NCBI GenBank assembly: GCA_023512835.1
Contig: CM042087.1
Coordinates: 11,569,715 to 11,633,714, forward strand
Direction: 5' to 3'
DNA length: 64,000 nt
Source of the DNA: Taxillus chinensis
Lineage: Eukaryota; Streptophyta; Magnoliopsida; Santalales; Loranthaceae
The stretch's first letter is position 1, and each line of letters begins with the position of its first letter. Below the pieces are notes generated by a model, which was given only the letters and a program-made list of their open reading frames with translations, did not search any database and was not told where the DNA came from. Of the stretch, positions 36,472 to 45,513 are shown piece after piece. Both the position numbers and the translations under genes were made by a program.

Positions 36472-36768
36472 TGGGAGGTGGTCTGTTGGTGGTTGTTGGC
36501 CAAGGGATAGTGATGTGTTTTCTTGTATTAGTTGTGTATGATTTGGTGTATTTGTTTTGTCTTTTAGACATGTGTTCATATTTGTGATGTGTTTTGAGAT
36601 GTGTATTTGTGACATGCGGATATGTGTTGTTATGTGTTGTAATGTGCTGTGCGCGGTGTATGACCCATTTGGGTGTTGTGGCTCGCCGTGTGGTAAATGG
36701 GTAGCTTGTGTTTGTTTTCCTCGTATGTCATTTCTTTTCGAGGACGAAAAGTCTTAAGGGGGAGAGAA
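36472..36768 (+). other. Element A 3' noncoding region with polypurine tract
   Basis: Non-coding. A hairpin box CTTTTCGAGGACGAAAAG (36735-36752) precedes the polypurine tract AAGGGGGAGAGAA (36756-36768), which abuts the LTR. A weaker copy of the box, TTCGAGGACCAACAATCTTAAG, lies near 36444-36470 at the end of pol. Confidence 0.85.
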
Positions 36769-38583
36769 TGTAATGACCCGTGTGTAAGAAGTTAACCACA
36801 AACACCTTGGATGTTGGTGCACAAGTTTGAGGTAAGAGATGAGCCCAAGAGGGGACTTTTGGGAGGTGCATGTGACAAGTGATAACGTACATTTATGCCC
36901 TAGGAAGATGTTATGCATATACATGCGGTTTTAAGCTGTTTTGGCAGATTTTGGAGCTCACTTTTGGTATAGTAGATGGCCTCAAACAATTGGCGTGCAA
37001 GAACAAAAGTTGCTTAGAATGAGGTCCTCTATCTACCACAGAAATTTCAGAGCATTTGGAGCTGCACGTGAATTCACCCATTTCACGTGCAAGCATATTT
37101 TTGCTTCTCGGACCTCTACAAGATGCAAGGAGGCTTGGGGTGAAGTTTGAGTGCATTTGGAGCTGCACGCCAATTGGGGAATTGGCGTTCAAATTGGCGT
37201 GCAGGCATGTTTTTGCATGGTTACCTTGGTTTTGTCATTCTAATCATCTTTTCCCAAAGGACCATGTTGGAATTGTGAATATTTTGGTGTGTATGGATGT
37301 GGGAAAGTCATAGCTTGTTCTATCAAAACTACGTCGTTTTGATGCTAGGATTCACTTAATCAAAACTATATCATTTTGATGTTGTGTTGTCTATATAAGG
37401 AGGAGAAGCCCCTCTGTTTTAGGTTTAGGGTTCGTTGCTCCACCAGCCGTCGTAGAGAGAGAGAGAGAGAGAGAGGGAAGGAGAGCTTTTGGTGGCTGCC
37501 GGAGCGTCTTGCGTGGGTGGTCGGAGTCTTGCGTGGAAGTGGGAGCAGGAGAACATACAAGGTAGGGGTTCTGTTCTTCCTAAATCCTCCTCTGTTCTAG
37601 GGTTCTAGGGTAGATTATGGATTATATCTCGTTTATATATATATATATATGTAATCCATATAGGTGTGATCTCCTATATGGATGTTGGCCTTCAATGGCA
37701 TTTTGGTGTGATTCTGTTGTTGCATGCTATATGTTCGATGAAATGCTTGTGTGAATATAGTCGTGTCTATATGCCTATTACATGTTTGGTAATATGCTTG
37801 TGTGGCTGGACTTGTGATTTGGTGTATGTATGCATGTTGGGTGTTTGTTCTATTGCCTGAATGGCTGGGTTTGTGCACTTGTGAATGGGTGCACACCAAG
37901 TGTTTGGTTTTATGCTTAAGTGACCGTAGTGTGTGTTGTGTGCATGACTGTGGTATCTGGCCTGAAGAGGCGATTAAACCAGTGGCCTGAAGAGGCGGTC
38001 AAACTACTTTGCATGAGAGGCGGTTAAATCGGTGGCCTAAAGAGGCGGTTAAATTACTTGCTTGAGATGTGGTTTGTTAGCCAGTATGGCTGGGGCTAGG
38101 GTTACGCCCGCTTGTGTGGAATGTTTTATTTTCTTTTTCCTAATACTGCCATGTCACTACACCTGTGCACATGCATGTAGCCGCTAGGAACATGGGAAGG
38201 GTTGGGGAGACTTGATCCCTACTGAGCTGTGGTTGCTCACCCTTTCTACTGTGTTTGCTTGTTTTCCAGGGACTTATAGGCGTTAGGTGGATACACCAAG
38301 GTGGAAGACCATCTTCATTTTATTGTTCAGTTCAGTAATGTAATTTTATAATTTATGTAACCCCAAGGGGGGAAAATGTAATAAGGGATTGAACTGTAGT
38401 ATGGAACATGGTTGGTTTGTGACCCCTTTGATGTTTGAAATTAAATAAAGATGTGGCTTGTTTGTTTATTGTAATTGTTAGTTTTGCTCGTGTGGCATCC
38501 AGTAATCCAACCCCTTTACCCTCCATGTGGGTGAACGGGGAGTCACGTACCGGTTTCCCCAGGTTGGAAATCCGGGCGTGACA
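36769..38583 (+). repeat. Element A 3' LTR (1815 bp, uninterrupted)
   Basis: TGTAATGACC...GGGCGTGACA. The reference copy of family A: two CACGTG boxes (37065-37070, 37084-37089), palindromes and TATA at 37322-37399, a GA tract (37455-37474), a TA run and hairpin near 37633-37683, four tandem units (37967-38060), and ATTAAATAAAG near 38443. Followed by ATATG. Confidence 0.95.
37322..37399 (+). promoter_or_regulatory. Family A LTR promoter: palindrome pair and TATA box
   Basis: Palindrome ATCAAAACTACGTCGTTTTGAT-type at 37322-37343 (ATCAAAAC arm, ACGT core, GTTTTGAT arm), a second degenerate copy at 37359-37380, and TATATAAG at 37392-37399, 11 bp further on. The GA tract starts about 55 bp downstream. 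The arrangement is the same in families A and C. Confidence 0.7.
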
Positions 38584-38588
38584 ATATG

Positions 38589-38960
38589 AAGCCTCCTTCT
38601 GCATGTGATATTGGTAAGGTCATCTTCATGGTCAAATAAATCAAAACGTGCTTGCTCGGCACTTAGTGTGTGAAGAGGCCTCTTGCAACTTTGTTGCTTG
38701 TAGCCTTCAAAATGCCTCCTTTTGAGCTCATATTTTGCCACAAGCTTCCTATTTAGTAGACAAGATGATCTAGCTGATTTGTTTGAGAAGGAATCACCTA
38801 AAAACCTACCAAAATAACTCAAAAACACACATCTAGAACAAGAAGTGTCTTCCTAAGGGGTTAGAGCAAATATCTATGAAATATGGGTAAATTAAGCTTT
38901 AGTCATGCTCTTTAATGCCCTAAATATACACTAGAATAACAGCATAAATGCACGTTATCA
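38589..38960 (-). repeat. Element D 3' LTR, proximal part
   Basis: Continues D's LTR after element A. On the minus strand it starts TGATAACGTGCATTTATGCTG at 38960 and runs to the ATATG site. No gene is evident. Confidence 0.65.
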
Positions 38961-38980
38961 AATACACCACACTTAAAATA
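38961..38980 (-). other. Element D polypurine-like tract
   Basis: Complement TATTTTAAGTGTGGTGTATT immediately upstream of the LTR start on the element strand. It is purine-rich only in part, but in the right position. Confidence 0.5.
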
Positions 38981-39009
38981 TGCTATGTCATCATGGCATG
39001 GAGTATGGA

Positions 39010-41323
39010 TTAAGAAGATCCTGACCTATCCGCGGGTAAGCTGAAATAGTAGATAACTTGGGCCACCATTCGCCTCACACGAGCCACAAAATCAGCTGAA
39101 GTTTCGCCGCGGACTGCCCAACTATCTCTTTTTTGCAGGATAGCCAGCAAATAATAGCAAACGAAAATCTCACAGATGAACTGGTGAAGCTGTTGAGGGA
39201 ATTCCATTTCCGTGAGGTGAATAAGAGGTAATTTGCTCTGCAACAACCCCTCTTTCTTCATGGCGTCTTTGATTCTTTTCATGAAATAATGAACAAGTTG
39301 TCTCTTTCTTCTTCCAAACCCATGGCCTTGACTGGGATTGCCCTACACTCAAATCCAAATACACTAATACAAAATGGTGGTCAATGTGTATAGGGATTAG
39401 TACCTCATGCACGGTGTGCCGGGGTTAGTGGCCTTCATTTGCACCATTTATGCACTGACGCAAAACACTTTTAGACAAGGGGTGCTCGTATAACTCACAC
39501 AGCATAATAGACTTGTACTGGGCCAACGGATAATCATGAGGTTCAGCCTCCACTACGAATCGCATTGTCCTGCAAAACAAATCCACATCATCTGTACATA
39601 AAAATTCATTACCTGAAATTCGCCGTAAGAAGTCGGATGTAAAGACGTCCATGTCCCTTACAAAGCGAGCTTGCAAGCACCTTAGGGTCTATAAATCGCT
39701 CAAATTCCGCTTGAGCTTCCACGAAGAGATGGCCGGATTAATCCTCAGATGCACCAGCTCTCTTAGGGAATCATGAGGTGCAACTGGCATATAAGTCCCC
39801 CATGAAATAGGTTGCACAACAGGCACTATGGCCTGAGAATAGGCAGGGTCCACATAGGGATCAAAAGGTGAGTATCGTGCTTCCGGTGCAGCTTCTTGCG
39901 GATATTGGTAGTAATCAGAGTACCCTGTTGATGGCCCTGGTGGAGGGTGCTCTTCGTGGGTAGGGTAGGAACTGTCGTATCCTGCAGGTGCTGGAGGAGA
40001 GTCCTCATGGGCTGGAGGTAAATCCTCATCAGATATCTCCACCACTGGAGATCGTTTGGACTTTTTCTTGTTTCTCAAGGCCCTCTAAATCTTGCCCAGT
40101 AAGCCTTTGATTTCTGTGTTATCTTTCTGCAGCTTCTCCACTTCGTGCCTCGTCTGAGCTTGATCCCTCCTTAGCTCTTGATTTTCTTGTTTCCACGCAT
40201 CATGTGAGGCAGGAGCAGGAGCCTCCGGGGCTTCCCATGCCCTTGTTGTGGGTCTAGAAGTGGCTTGCTGGTCTTGAGAGACAAGTGCCATTAACTCTTC
40301 AAATTGGGCACTCTGGATGTGTCCATTGGTAAATGCCCAATTAATAACTTCTACCGCATTTACCACTTGGCCACTTATACCTTGAAAGAAGTTAAAAACA
40401 TCTTCTTTGTGCATATTATACTGCATATACATTGCAGTGAGTCGGAATAAGGTTTGCTTCCGTTCATCCAATGGGGTGGAAGTGTCTCGCGCAGCAAACT
40501 CAGTGGGCCTCTCCATATGAACACTATGCCGTGAAGGCTGTGGTGCAACTTGGGGAACGTCCCCCCAATTTCCTCTAGAGCTTACCCCTAAAGCTCCTTC
40601 TGGCTGCAGCTTTCTCAGAATCCACTCAGAGGGGAAGGGGGTGCTGTCTAAGTACGCAAAATGCTGGGCATACTGGCTCTGAAAAATAACACATAACAGT
40701 CTGCCATGGACTCGTTTTGGCAAATTTTTCTTCCATCATTTGAAAATGGCAGTGGCCCAATCCATATCCAACATATGATCAATGCTGTACATGAATTCTA
40801 GATGTGTCTTAGGCACACCATCCCTTCCACTAGTTTGCAGCAGCAAACACTTCCCTACAAGATTAGCTAGGCATCTAAATTGGCCCACAAAGCCATTTTT
40901 GGTAAATTGTCTCCTCCTCTCAAATCGTTTGGCATAATTTAAGGTTGTCCCATACTCCCCTAAGGTCAGTTGAGGGAAGTGATCAGTAGGTACAGGACGA
41001 TTAAAGCATCTCCTAATTATCTCAGGTGTTATACGGATGATAGCCCCCTGCACCTGCCCTATGATTTCATCTTCTTCCTCATTTAGGTAAATTGAATGAT
41101 AAAACTCGTGCAAAGCAGTGTAATAGATGGCACAGCGGGCTGTAACTAACCTTTCTAAGCCGAGATTTTTAAGCTTTAGAGCCACCTCACTTAACCATTC
41201 CGGTTCTAATTCCTCTAATGCACTTAGATCCAAAACATGCCCCAGGAACATCTCCCCATCCTCACTGCTCGTAGAACTTCATGAATGGACCTCTTCCTTG
41301 CCTGCTCTCCTTGTGCACACCAT
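39010..41323 (-). pseudogene. Element D accessory ORF: plant-transposon-protein-like domain, coiled coil, Ulp1/C48-like protease
   Basis: Reads leftward from an ATG at 41323 (MVCTRRAGKEEVHS). One frame runs from there to about 39170 with single stops at 41279-41281, 40736-40738, 40085-40087, 39689-39691 and 39425-39427, so it was once a single ORF. The N-terminal domain has HEFYHSIY, VQGAIIRITPEII and KCLLLQTS...LEFMYSI, the pattern of the plant transposon protein family. A coiled coil (about 40200-40090) and a Pro/Tyr-rich linker follow. The C-terminus resembles Ulp1: EVLIPIHIDHHFVLV (His codons at 39375-39380), DSMG-like sequence in another frame, PQQLHQF (PQQ at 39190-39198) and CEIFVCYY (Cys 39172-39174). 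The final part (39282-39010) is one frame over. Cellular role unknown; protease activity is inferred from motifs only. Confidence 0.65.
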
Positions 41324-41445
41324 CTTGCTTCAGGAATATAGGGAGAAGAAGGATGAAAGTTGGCTATAGCAACAAGAACCAGAGCTTCTCAAATTTCAAA
41401 TCTAGAAATCGTTTCTTCCTTGTTTGACCTAGCTCCCAGCCTCAA

Positions 41446-41500
41446 AATTTATAGCGTGCAATAGGAAATGTGCTCCAAATCCGATCATACACGTGTCCTA
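41446..41500 (-). promoter_or_regulatory. Putative promoter of the element D accessory ORF
   Basis: On the minus strand TATAAATT (41446-41453) lies about 129 bp upstream of the ATG at 41323, with an ACACGTGT G-box about 40 bp further upstream (near 41490). A CCAAT occurs near 41515. Promoter function is inferred from position. Confidence 0.45.
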
Positions 41501-42037
41501 AATTTTTCAGGCTCATTGGACAATTATACCCCTTGCACATCATATGGACTTTGTCGCGTGCAGGCCAAAAATCGTCTCAAATTCTGGTGGCAGGACCATA
41601 ATGAGTTGTAGTCCAAATTACTTTTCTCGCACGTGATATGTGTGAAGAATATATGAGGCTTAAAAGTGATATTTTTAACTTTTGACCACCCTATTGACAG
41701 CTACGATATGGCGTGCAAAAGGCTTTATTATTCCTCATTATGACAGCCACATGTCGGTTAAATTTCGAGAGGCAAATGATGTGCACGCCATATTGCCATG
41801 TCACGTGCGGCCCAAATTGGCCCATTTTTCTTATGGTGCTTGCCCATTTAATGCAGATCATCTTTCCCTTCTACACGTCACTTTATTAATGACTCTTTCA
41901 AGCACTTTTGGGATTCCCTTGGTCATAACTCTAGAAGTCCAGCCCATGATTATGCTCTTGGAAGCCTACAAGATGGTTAGTAGAAATAAACAAAGTTCCC
42001 TACACCAAGGTTAGTTCACACAAACAAATATAAAAAC
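41501..42037 (-). other. Element D internal sequence upstream of the accessory ORF
   Basis: Non-coding on present evidence. Contains CACGTG near 41804 and inverted GCGTGC/GCACGC motifs. The + strand open stretch 41682-42014 lacks any recognisable motif and is not called. Ends where Sirevirus-2 begins. Confidence 0.5.
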
Positions 42038-43395
42038 TGTTGGATCAAGCCCAGAATTTGGATAATGCTGATAAAGCCCTATGTAATTTGATTTGAGATC
42101 TTTTGTATTTCTTTGATCATTACAGAAGATATGTTATTAATCCGGAGATAAACTCATGAGAGCGAAGCTAAGGACAGGATAGATAATCCTGATCCGGACA
42201 AGAGTGAATGTCGTCAAAGACTTGGTAAATAACCAAGTCACCAATACATACGGAATAAGGAACATTCGTGCGGACTAAGAACTTAAAAGCTACGGATTAC
42301 GGAATCTGCTCTTAATATCTCAAACGGACTAAGTCAACCTGATGCGGAGTAAGAATCTTGGTCTACTAGGTCGCACGAAGTAAAAGAGTCGACACGGAGC
42401 TAAAAAATTAAGTCTTCCACTCAAGTGAACTAAAGTAAAGAAGACATGGAGTAAGGCATCCGAGTCTTCCATACATACGGAGTAAAGAAGTACTGATGCG
42501 GAATAAGGACCCGAGTCTTTATTCGCACGGAGTAAGGAAACCAAATGTGGAGTAAGGAATCCGGACCACTCACTCATGTGGAGTAAGGATCTGCTAGTAC
42601 GGAGTAAGCCATCCGATCCTTTAGACTCGCATGGAGTAAGGAACTTACATACGAGTACGGAACTTACATGCGGAGTAAGGAAGCGCTGACATGGACTAAG
42701 GATTCCAGTACCAAATAGATACGGAGTAAGCAACCACTGACACGGAGTATGGTTCCGAGCTTCATTAGCAACGGAGTAAGGAAAATTACACCGGACCAAG
42801 AAGATGCTACTTCAACTTACCGCATTTGAAGTTATCATCTCGTGGTGTCCCGATGTAAGACAAACTCATTGAGAACCTGAAGAATCTTACACGTGGATCA
42901 CCCGGATATGTGGACACAACTTTAATTATACTTGGGAACTCACAAAGGCACTTATACTCTTCAAACCCAAGATCTTGATCTCCACAAACCACAGCAGTCA
43001 AGGCAGAAGATTACCGAGAAATAGTTAGTGCTTGAACGCATTCCAGAACTACAAGTTCCAAGGTTGTCTTTTAGGAATGTTGTTATAAATATTCATACTT
43101 ATACATTTGAAAAAGTGTGTGTGTGTACGAGCGAGCCTAAATCAACCCTGTGCATGCACAAGAGTTCAAAGTGACAATATAGGCTAGTGTGTGAATCCTT
43201 TTGTAAACGAGTGTAAAAGAGTCTTGCTTCTACTTTGTTGTATTTATCTTTTGATAATAAAACAAAATACTTCCACTATCTGGTTATCTTCCGCAGTGAT
43301 TCTATTACTTAACTAGATAAGTGTTGTGTCATAAGAGAATAAAAGAGTTTCGATAAGAGCCTATTCACCCCCCTCTAGGCTCCAAGGGACCATCA
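42038..43395 (+). repeat. Sirevirus-2 5' LTR (1358 bp)
   Basis: Starts TGTTGGATCAAGCCC and ends CTCCAAGGGACCATCA; homologous (inverted in the window) to 16438-17859. Flanked on the left by AAAAC. The U3 array is at 42240-42800. The short minus-strand open stretch 42329-42799 is the array read backwards, not a gene. Confidence 0.92.
42240..42800 (+). repeat. ACGGAGTAAGGA repeat array in the Sirevirus-2 U3
   Basis: About 23 recognisable copies of a short motif centred on CGGAGTAAGGA with variable 10-30 bp spacers, covering some 40% of the LTR. Copies carry individual substitutions (GCGGAGTAAGG, TGGAGTAAGG, CGGACTAAG). Confidence 0.85.
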
Positions 43396-43397
43396 AG

Positions 43398-43410
43398 TGG
43401 TATCAAAGCA
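43398..43410 (+). other. Sirevirus-2 primer binding site
   Basis: TGGTATCAAAGCA two bases after the LTR end, the initiator-Met tRNA type. Confidence 0.87.
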
Positions 43411-43456
43411 AGTTCTATTTGTTCTATGTAGAGATCCCACTCTTTTACTCTCAGCA

Positions 43457-44707
43457 ATGGCCGAAGAAAGCAGTATGCTATTCAGCACTTGCCTTAACTC
43501 CGGAGGTGCACAAGAACCCATCCTGAATCGAAGCAGCAGTGAAAACATCGACCCACCTCAACCTGTTGTTGCCGCCACTCCTCAACCACGGAGTTCTGGT
43601 TTTACTCTGACAAAACCGCCCAAATTCACACCTGAGCTTTTCTCCCAGTGGAAAGCTCGCATGAAGATGTTTATGGTATGCCATGATCATCTCATGTGGC
43701 CCTGTCTTCATCAGGAGATTCCAATTCCGATGACTATCGGAGAACATGGAGTTAGAAGGCCAAAGACGGATGCCGAACTTACCAACGATGAAAGAGCCTG
43801 GCAGTGCGCTAGCGAAAAGGCTCTGGCTTACGTTACATCGTCTTTGGATTCCGAGGCTTTCACGGACGTCCAGGGCTACACGACAGCAAAAGCTGTCTGG
43901 GATAAACTAACAATCCTCTATGAGGGGAGTCAGTCCCAGATACAAAACGTGATATGTGCTCTCAAACAGAACTTTGAGAGTTTCAATCACAAACCTGGCG
44001 AATCCCTTGAGAGCATCTATCAGAGATTCGGCAAGCTTATTCTAGAGCTAAAAACTATCAATGAACACTACACTCAGTCTCAAATCAATGACAAGTTCTT
44101 TCGATCCCTGCCGGATCGCTACTACTCCAAGCAGCTCCAGATGCAAGCTGACAAAAACTGGCCATTTACTGCCCTTGAAGAAATATACGGAGAGCTTCGG
44201 ACTCATGAGGTCAGATTCAGATACACTGACTGTGATGAGAAAATAGCTCAAAAAGAAAAAGGGGTAGCCCTCAAAGCTACGGAATGCTCCAGTAATCATC
44301 AAGAGGATGATACGGATGAGTCAGAGAATTCTGACTCAGAGGCCGAAGAGGAAATAGCTCTTCTTGTCAAATCCTTTGAACGATTTCTTCGAAAAATTAG
44401 AAAAGGATTCAGAAGAGGCCCCTCATCATCCAGAAGGAAGGAGCGATCGGAGTCGAGATCCCAAGAATGCTTTAATTGTGGGAAACCTGGTCACTGGGCC
44501 AAGGAATGCAGATCCAAATCTAAGACAAGAGAGAAAAGTGACAAGGTTACTCCTCGACGTACCACCTCAGACAACAACAAGAACAAGAGGAAGGCGTTCG
44601 TGACAAAGTACATCAGTGGCTCGAAAGAAGAGGAGGAATCCTCGGATGATGAGCCAACTCCTAAGCCGAACGTCTGCCTCATGGCAAATATTGAGGAGCA
44701 TCTCTAG
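43457..44707 (+). pseudogene. Sirevirus-2 gag, C-terminally deleted
   Basis: The start at 43457 (MAEESSMLF) is preferred over an upstream in-frame ATG at 43397, which lies in the PBS. The protein has the FTLTKPPKFTPELFSQWKARM entry into the UBN2-type copia gag domain (about residues 40-250) and an acidic Ser-rich region. The CCHC knuckle CFNCGKPGHWAKEC (about 44468-44509) follows, then basic sequence. It ends at a TAG (44705-44707). Compared with Sirevirus-1, about 1.1 kb encoding the coiled coil and basic tail is gone: MANIE is joined directly to EHL, which precedes the protease. The N-terminal 400 codons are otherwise open. Confidence 0.9.
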
Positions 44708-45513
44708 AATGCACTGCCGGATCACTTGAAGTTAAAGATCAATCAAAGCAAGTGGATCCTCGATAGTGGATGCTCTGGACATATGATGGGTGATCAGACT
44801 CTGCTTGTAGAAGTTAATGAAAAACGAGGTCCATCCGTTTCATATGGTGACAACAAAGAAAGGAAAGACGTCGGGTATGACACTTTAACCAACGGCTGTG
44901 TATCAATCACTAGAGTTGCACTAGTCGAAGGTTTGAAGCATAATTTGCTAAGTGTCAGTAATTTATGTGACAAAGGATTTACTGTTTCCTTTATGTCCAA
45001 CACCTGTGCAGTAAGGGAAAACTTATCCGGAGATGTTAAGTTATCCGGATCAAGAGATGGGGACATATACTCAGTGGTCTTAAGAAATAATTCTTCTGAC
45101 CCTGTATGCTTCCTCACTAAAGCTTTAGATGAAGATAGTTGGTTATAACACAAGCGATGCGCACATTTAAACTTTAAGACACTGTCTAAGTTAGCATCAC
45201 TTGATCTTGTCACTGGTCTACCTAAACTCAAATACTCCAAAGACACTCTCTGTCAAGAATGTCAACTTGGCAAACAGACCAAACATAGCTTTAAGAGCAA
45301 ATCACTTAATTCAATAACGGCTCCTCTGCAACTTCTTCAAATGGACCTCTGTGGTCCTATTTTTGTTCCTTCGCTGGCTGGTGCGAGATATACCCTTGTG
45401 GTTATCGATGATTTCACCATATACACATGGGTGATGTTCCTGAAATCAAAGGATCAAACTTTTGAGCATCTTGTAGATCTTTTCAACTGGATAAGCAACT
45501 CACAAGGACTGAG
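44708..45513 (+). pseudogene. Sirevirus-2 protease and integrase N-terminal half
   Basis: The protease motif WILDSGCSGHMM begins at 44753. The open stretch 44726-45148 carries protease plus the start of GAG-pre-integrase and stops at TAA where a Trp of the LWH motif is expected. The zinc ligands continue as HKRCAHLN and CQECQLGKQTKH. The integrase core starts with MDLCGPI (first Asp), the VVIDDF motif and WVMFLKSKDQTFEH. The sequence is cut at 45513 by the solo B LTR immediately after GLS and resumes at 48308. Confidence 0.9.

Larger units (their letters stand above)
19715..38583 (+). mobile_element. Chromovirus A (Ty3/gypsy), interrupted by element B
   Basis: LTRs begin TGTAATGACCC and end GGGCGTGACA; target duplication ATATG at 19710-19714 and 38584-38588 is perfect. 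PBS, gag, protease, RT, RNase H, integrase, chromodomain and polypurine tract follow in gypsy order between 31595 and 36768. The 5' LTR is split by element B. The C-terminal chromodomain and long LTRs fit the Tekay/Del type of plant chromoviruses. Every gene has stops or frameshifts. Confidence 0.93.
18498..42037 (-). mobile_element. Element D: LTR retrotransposon with accessory ORF, split by element A
   Basis: Visible parts are the 3' LTR (18498-19714 plus 38589-38960), a polypurine-like tract, and an accessory ORF reading leftward from 41323 to 39010. The LTR begins TGATAACGTGC on the minus strand. gag-pol and the 5' LTR are not seen; Sirevirus-2 starts at 42038, so the rest is probably beyond the window. 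Element A occupies 19715-38583 inside D's LTR with an ATATG duplication. The lineage cannot be assigned without its pol; the LTR end (rich in CTGTGGGTTTGACC on the minus strand) recalls large gypsy families but that is weak. Confidence 0.65.

Noticed and set aside
42329..42799. 156-codon minus-strand frame
   Set aside because: It is the CGGAGTAAGGA array of the Sirevirus-2 LTR read backwards.
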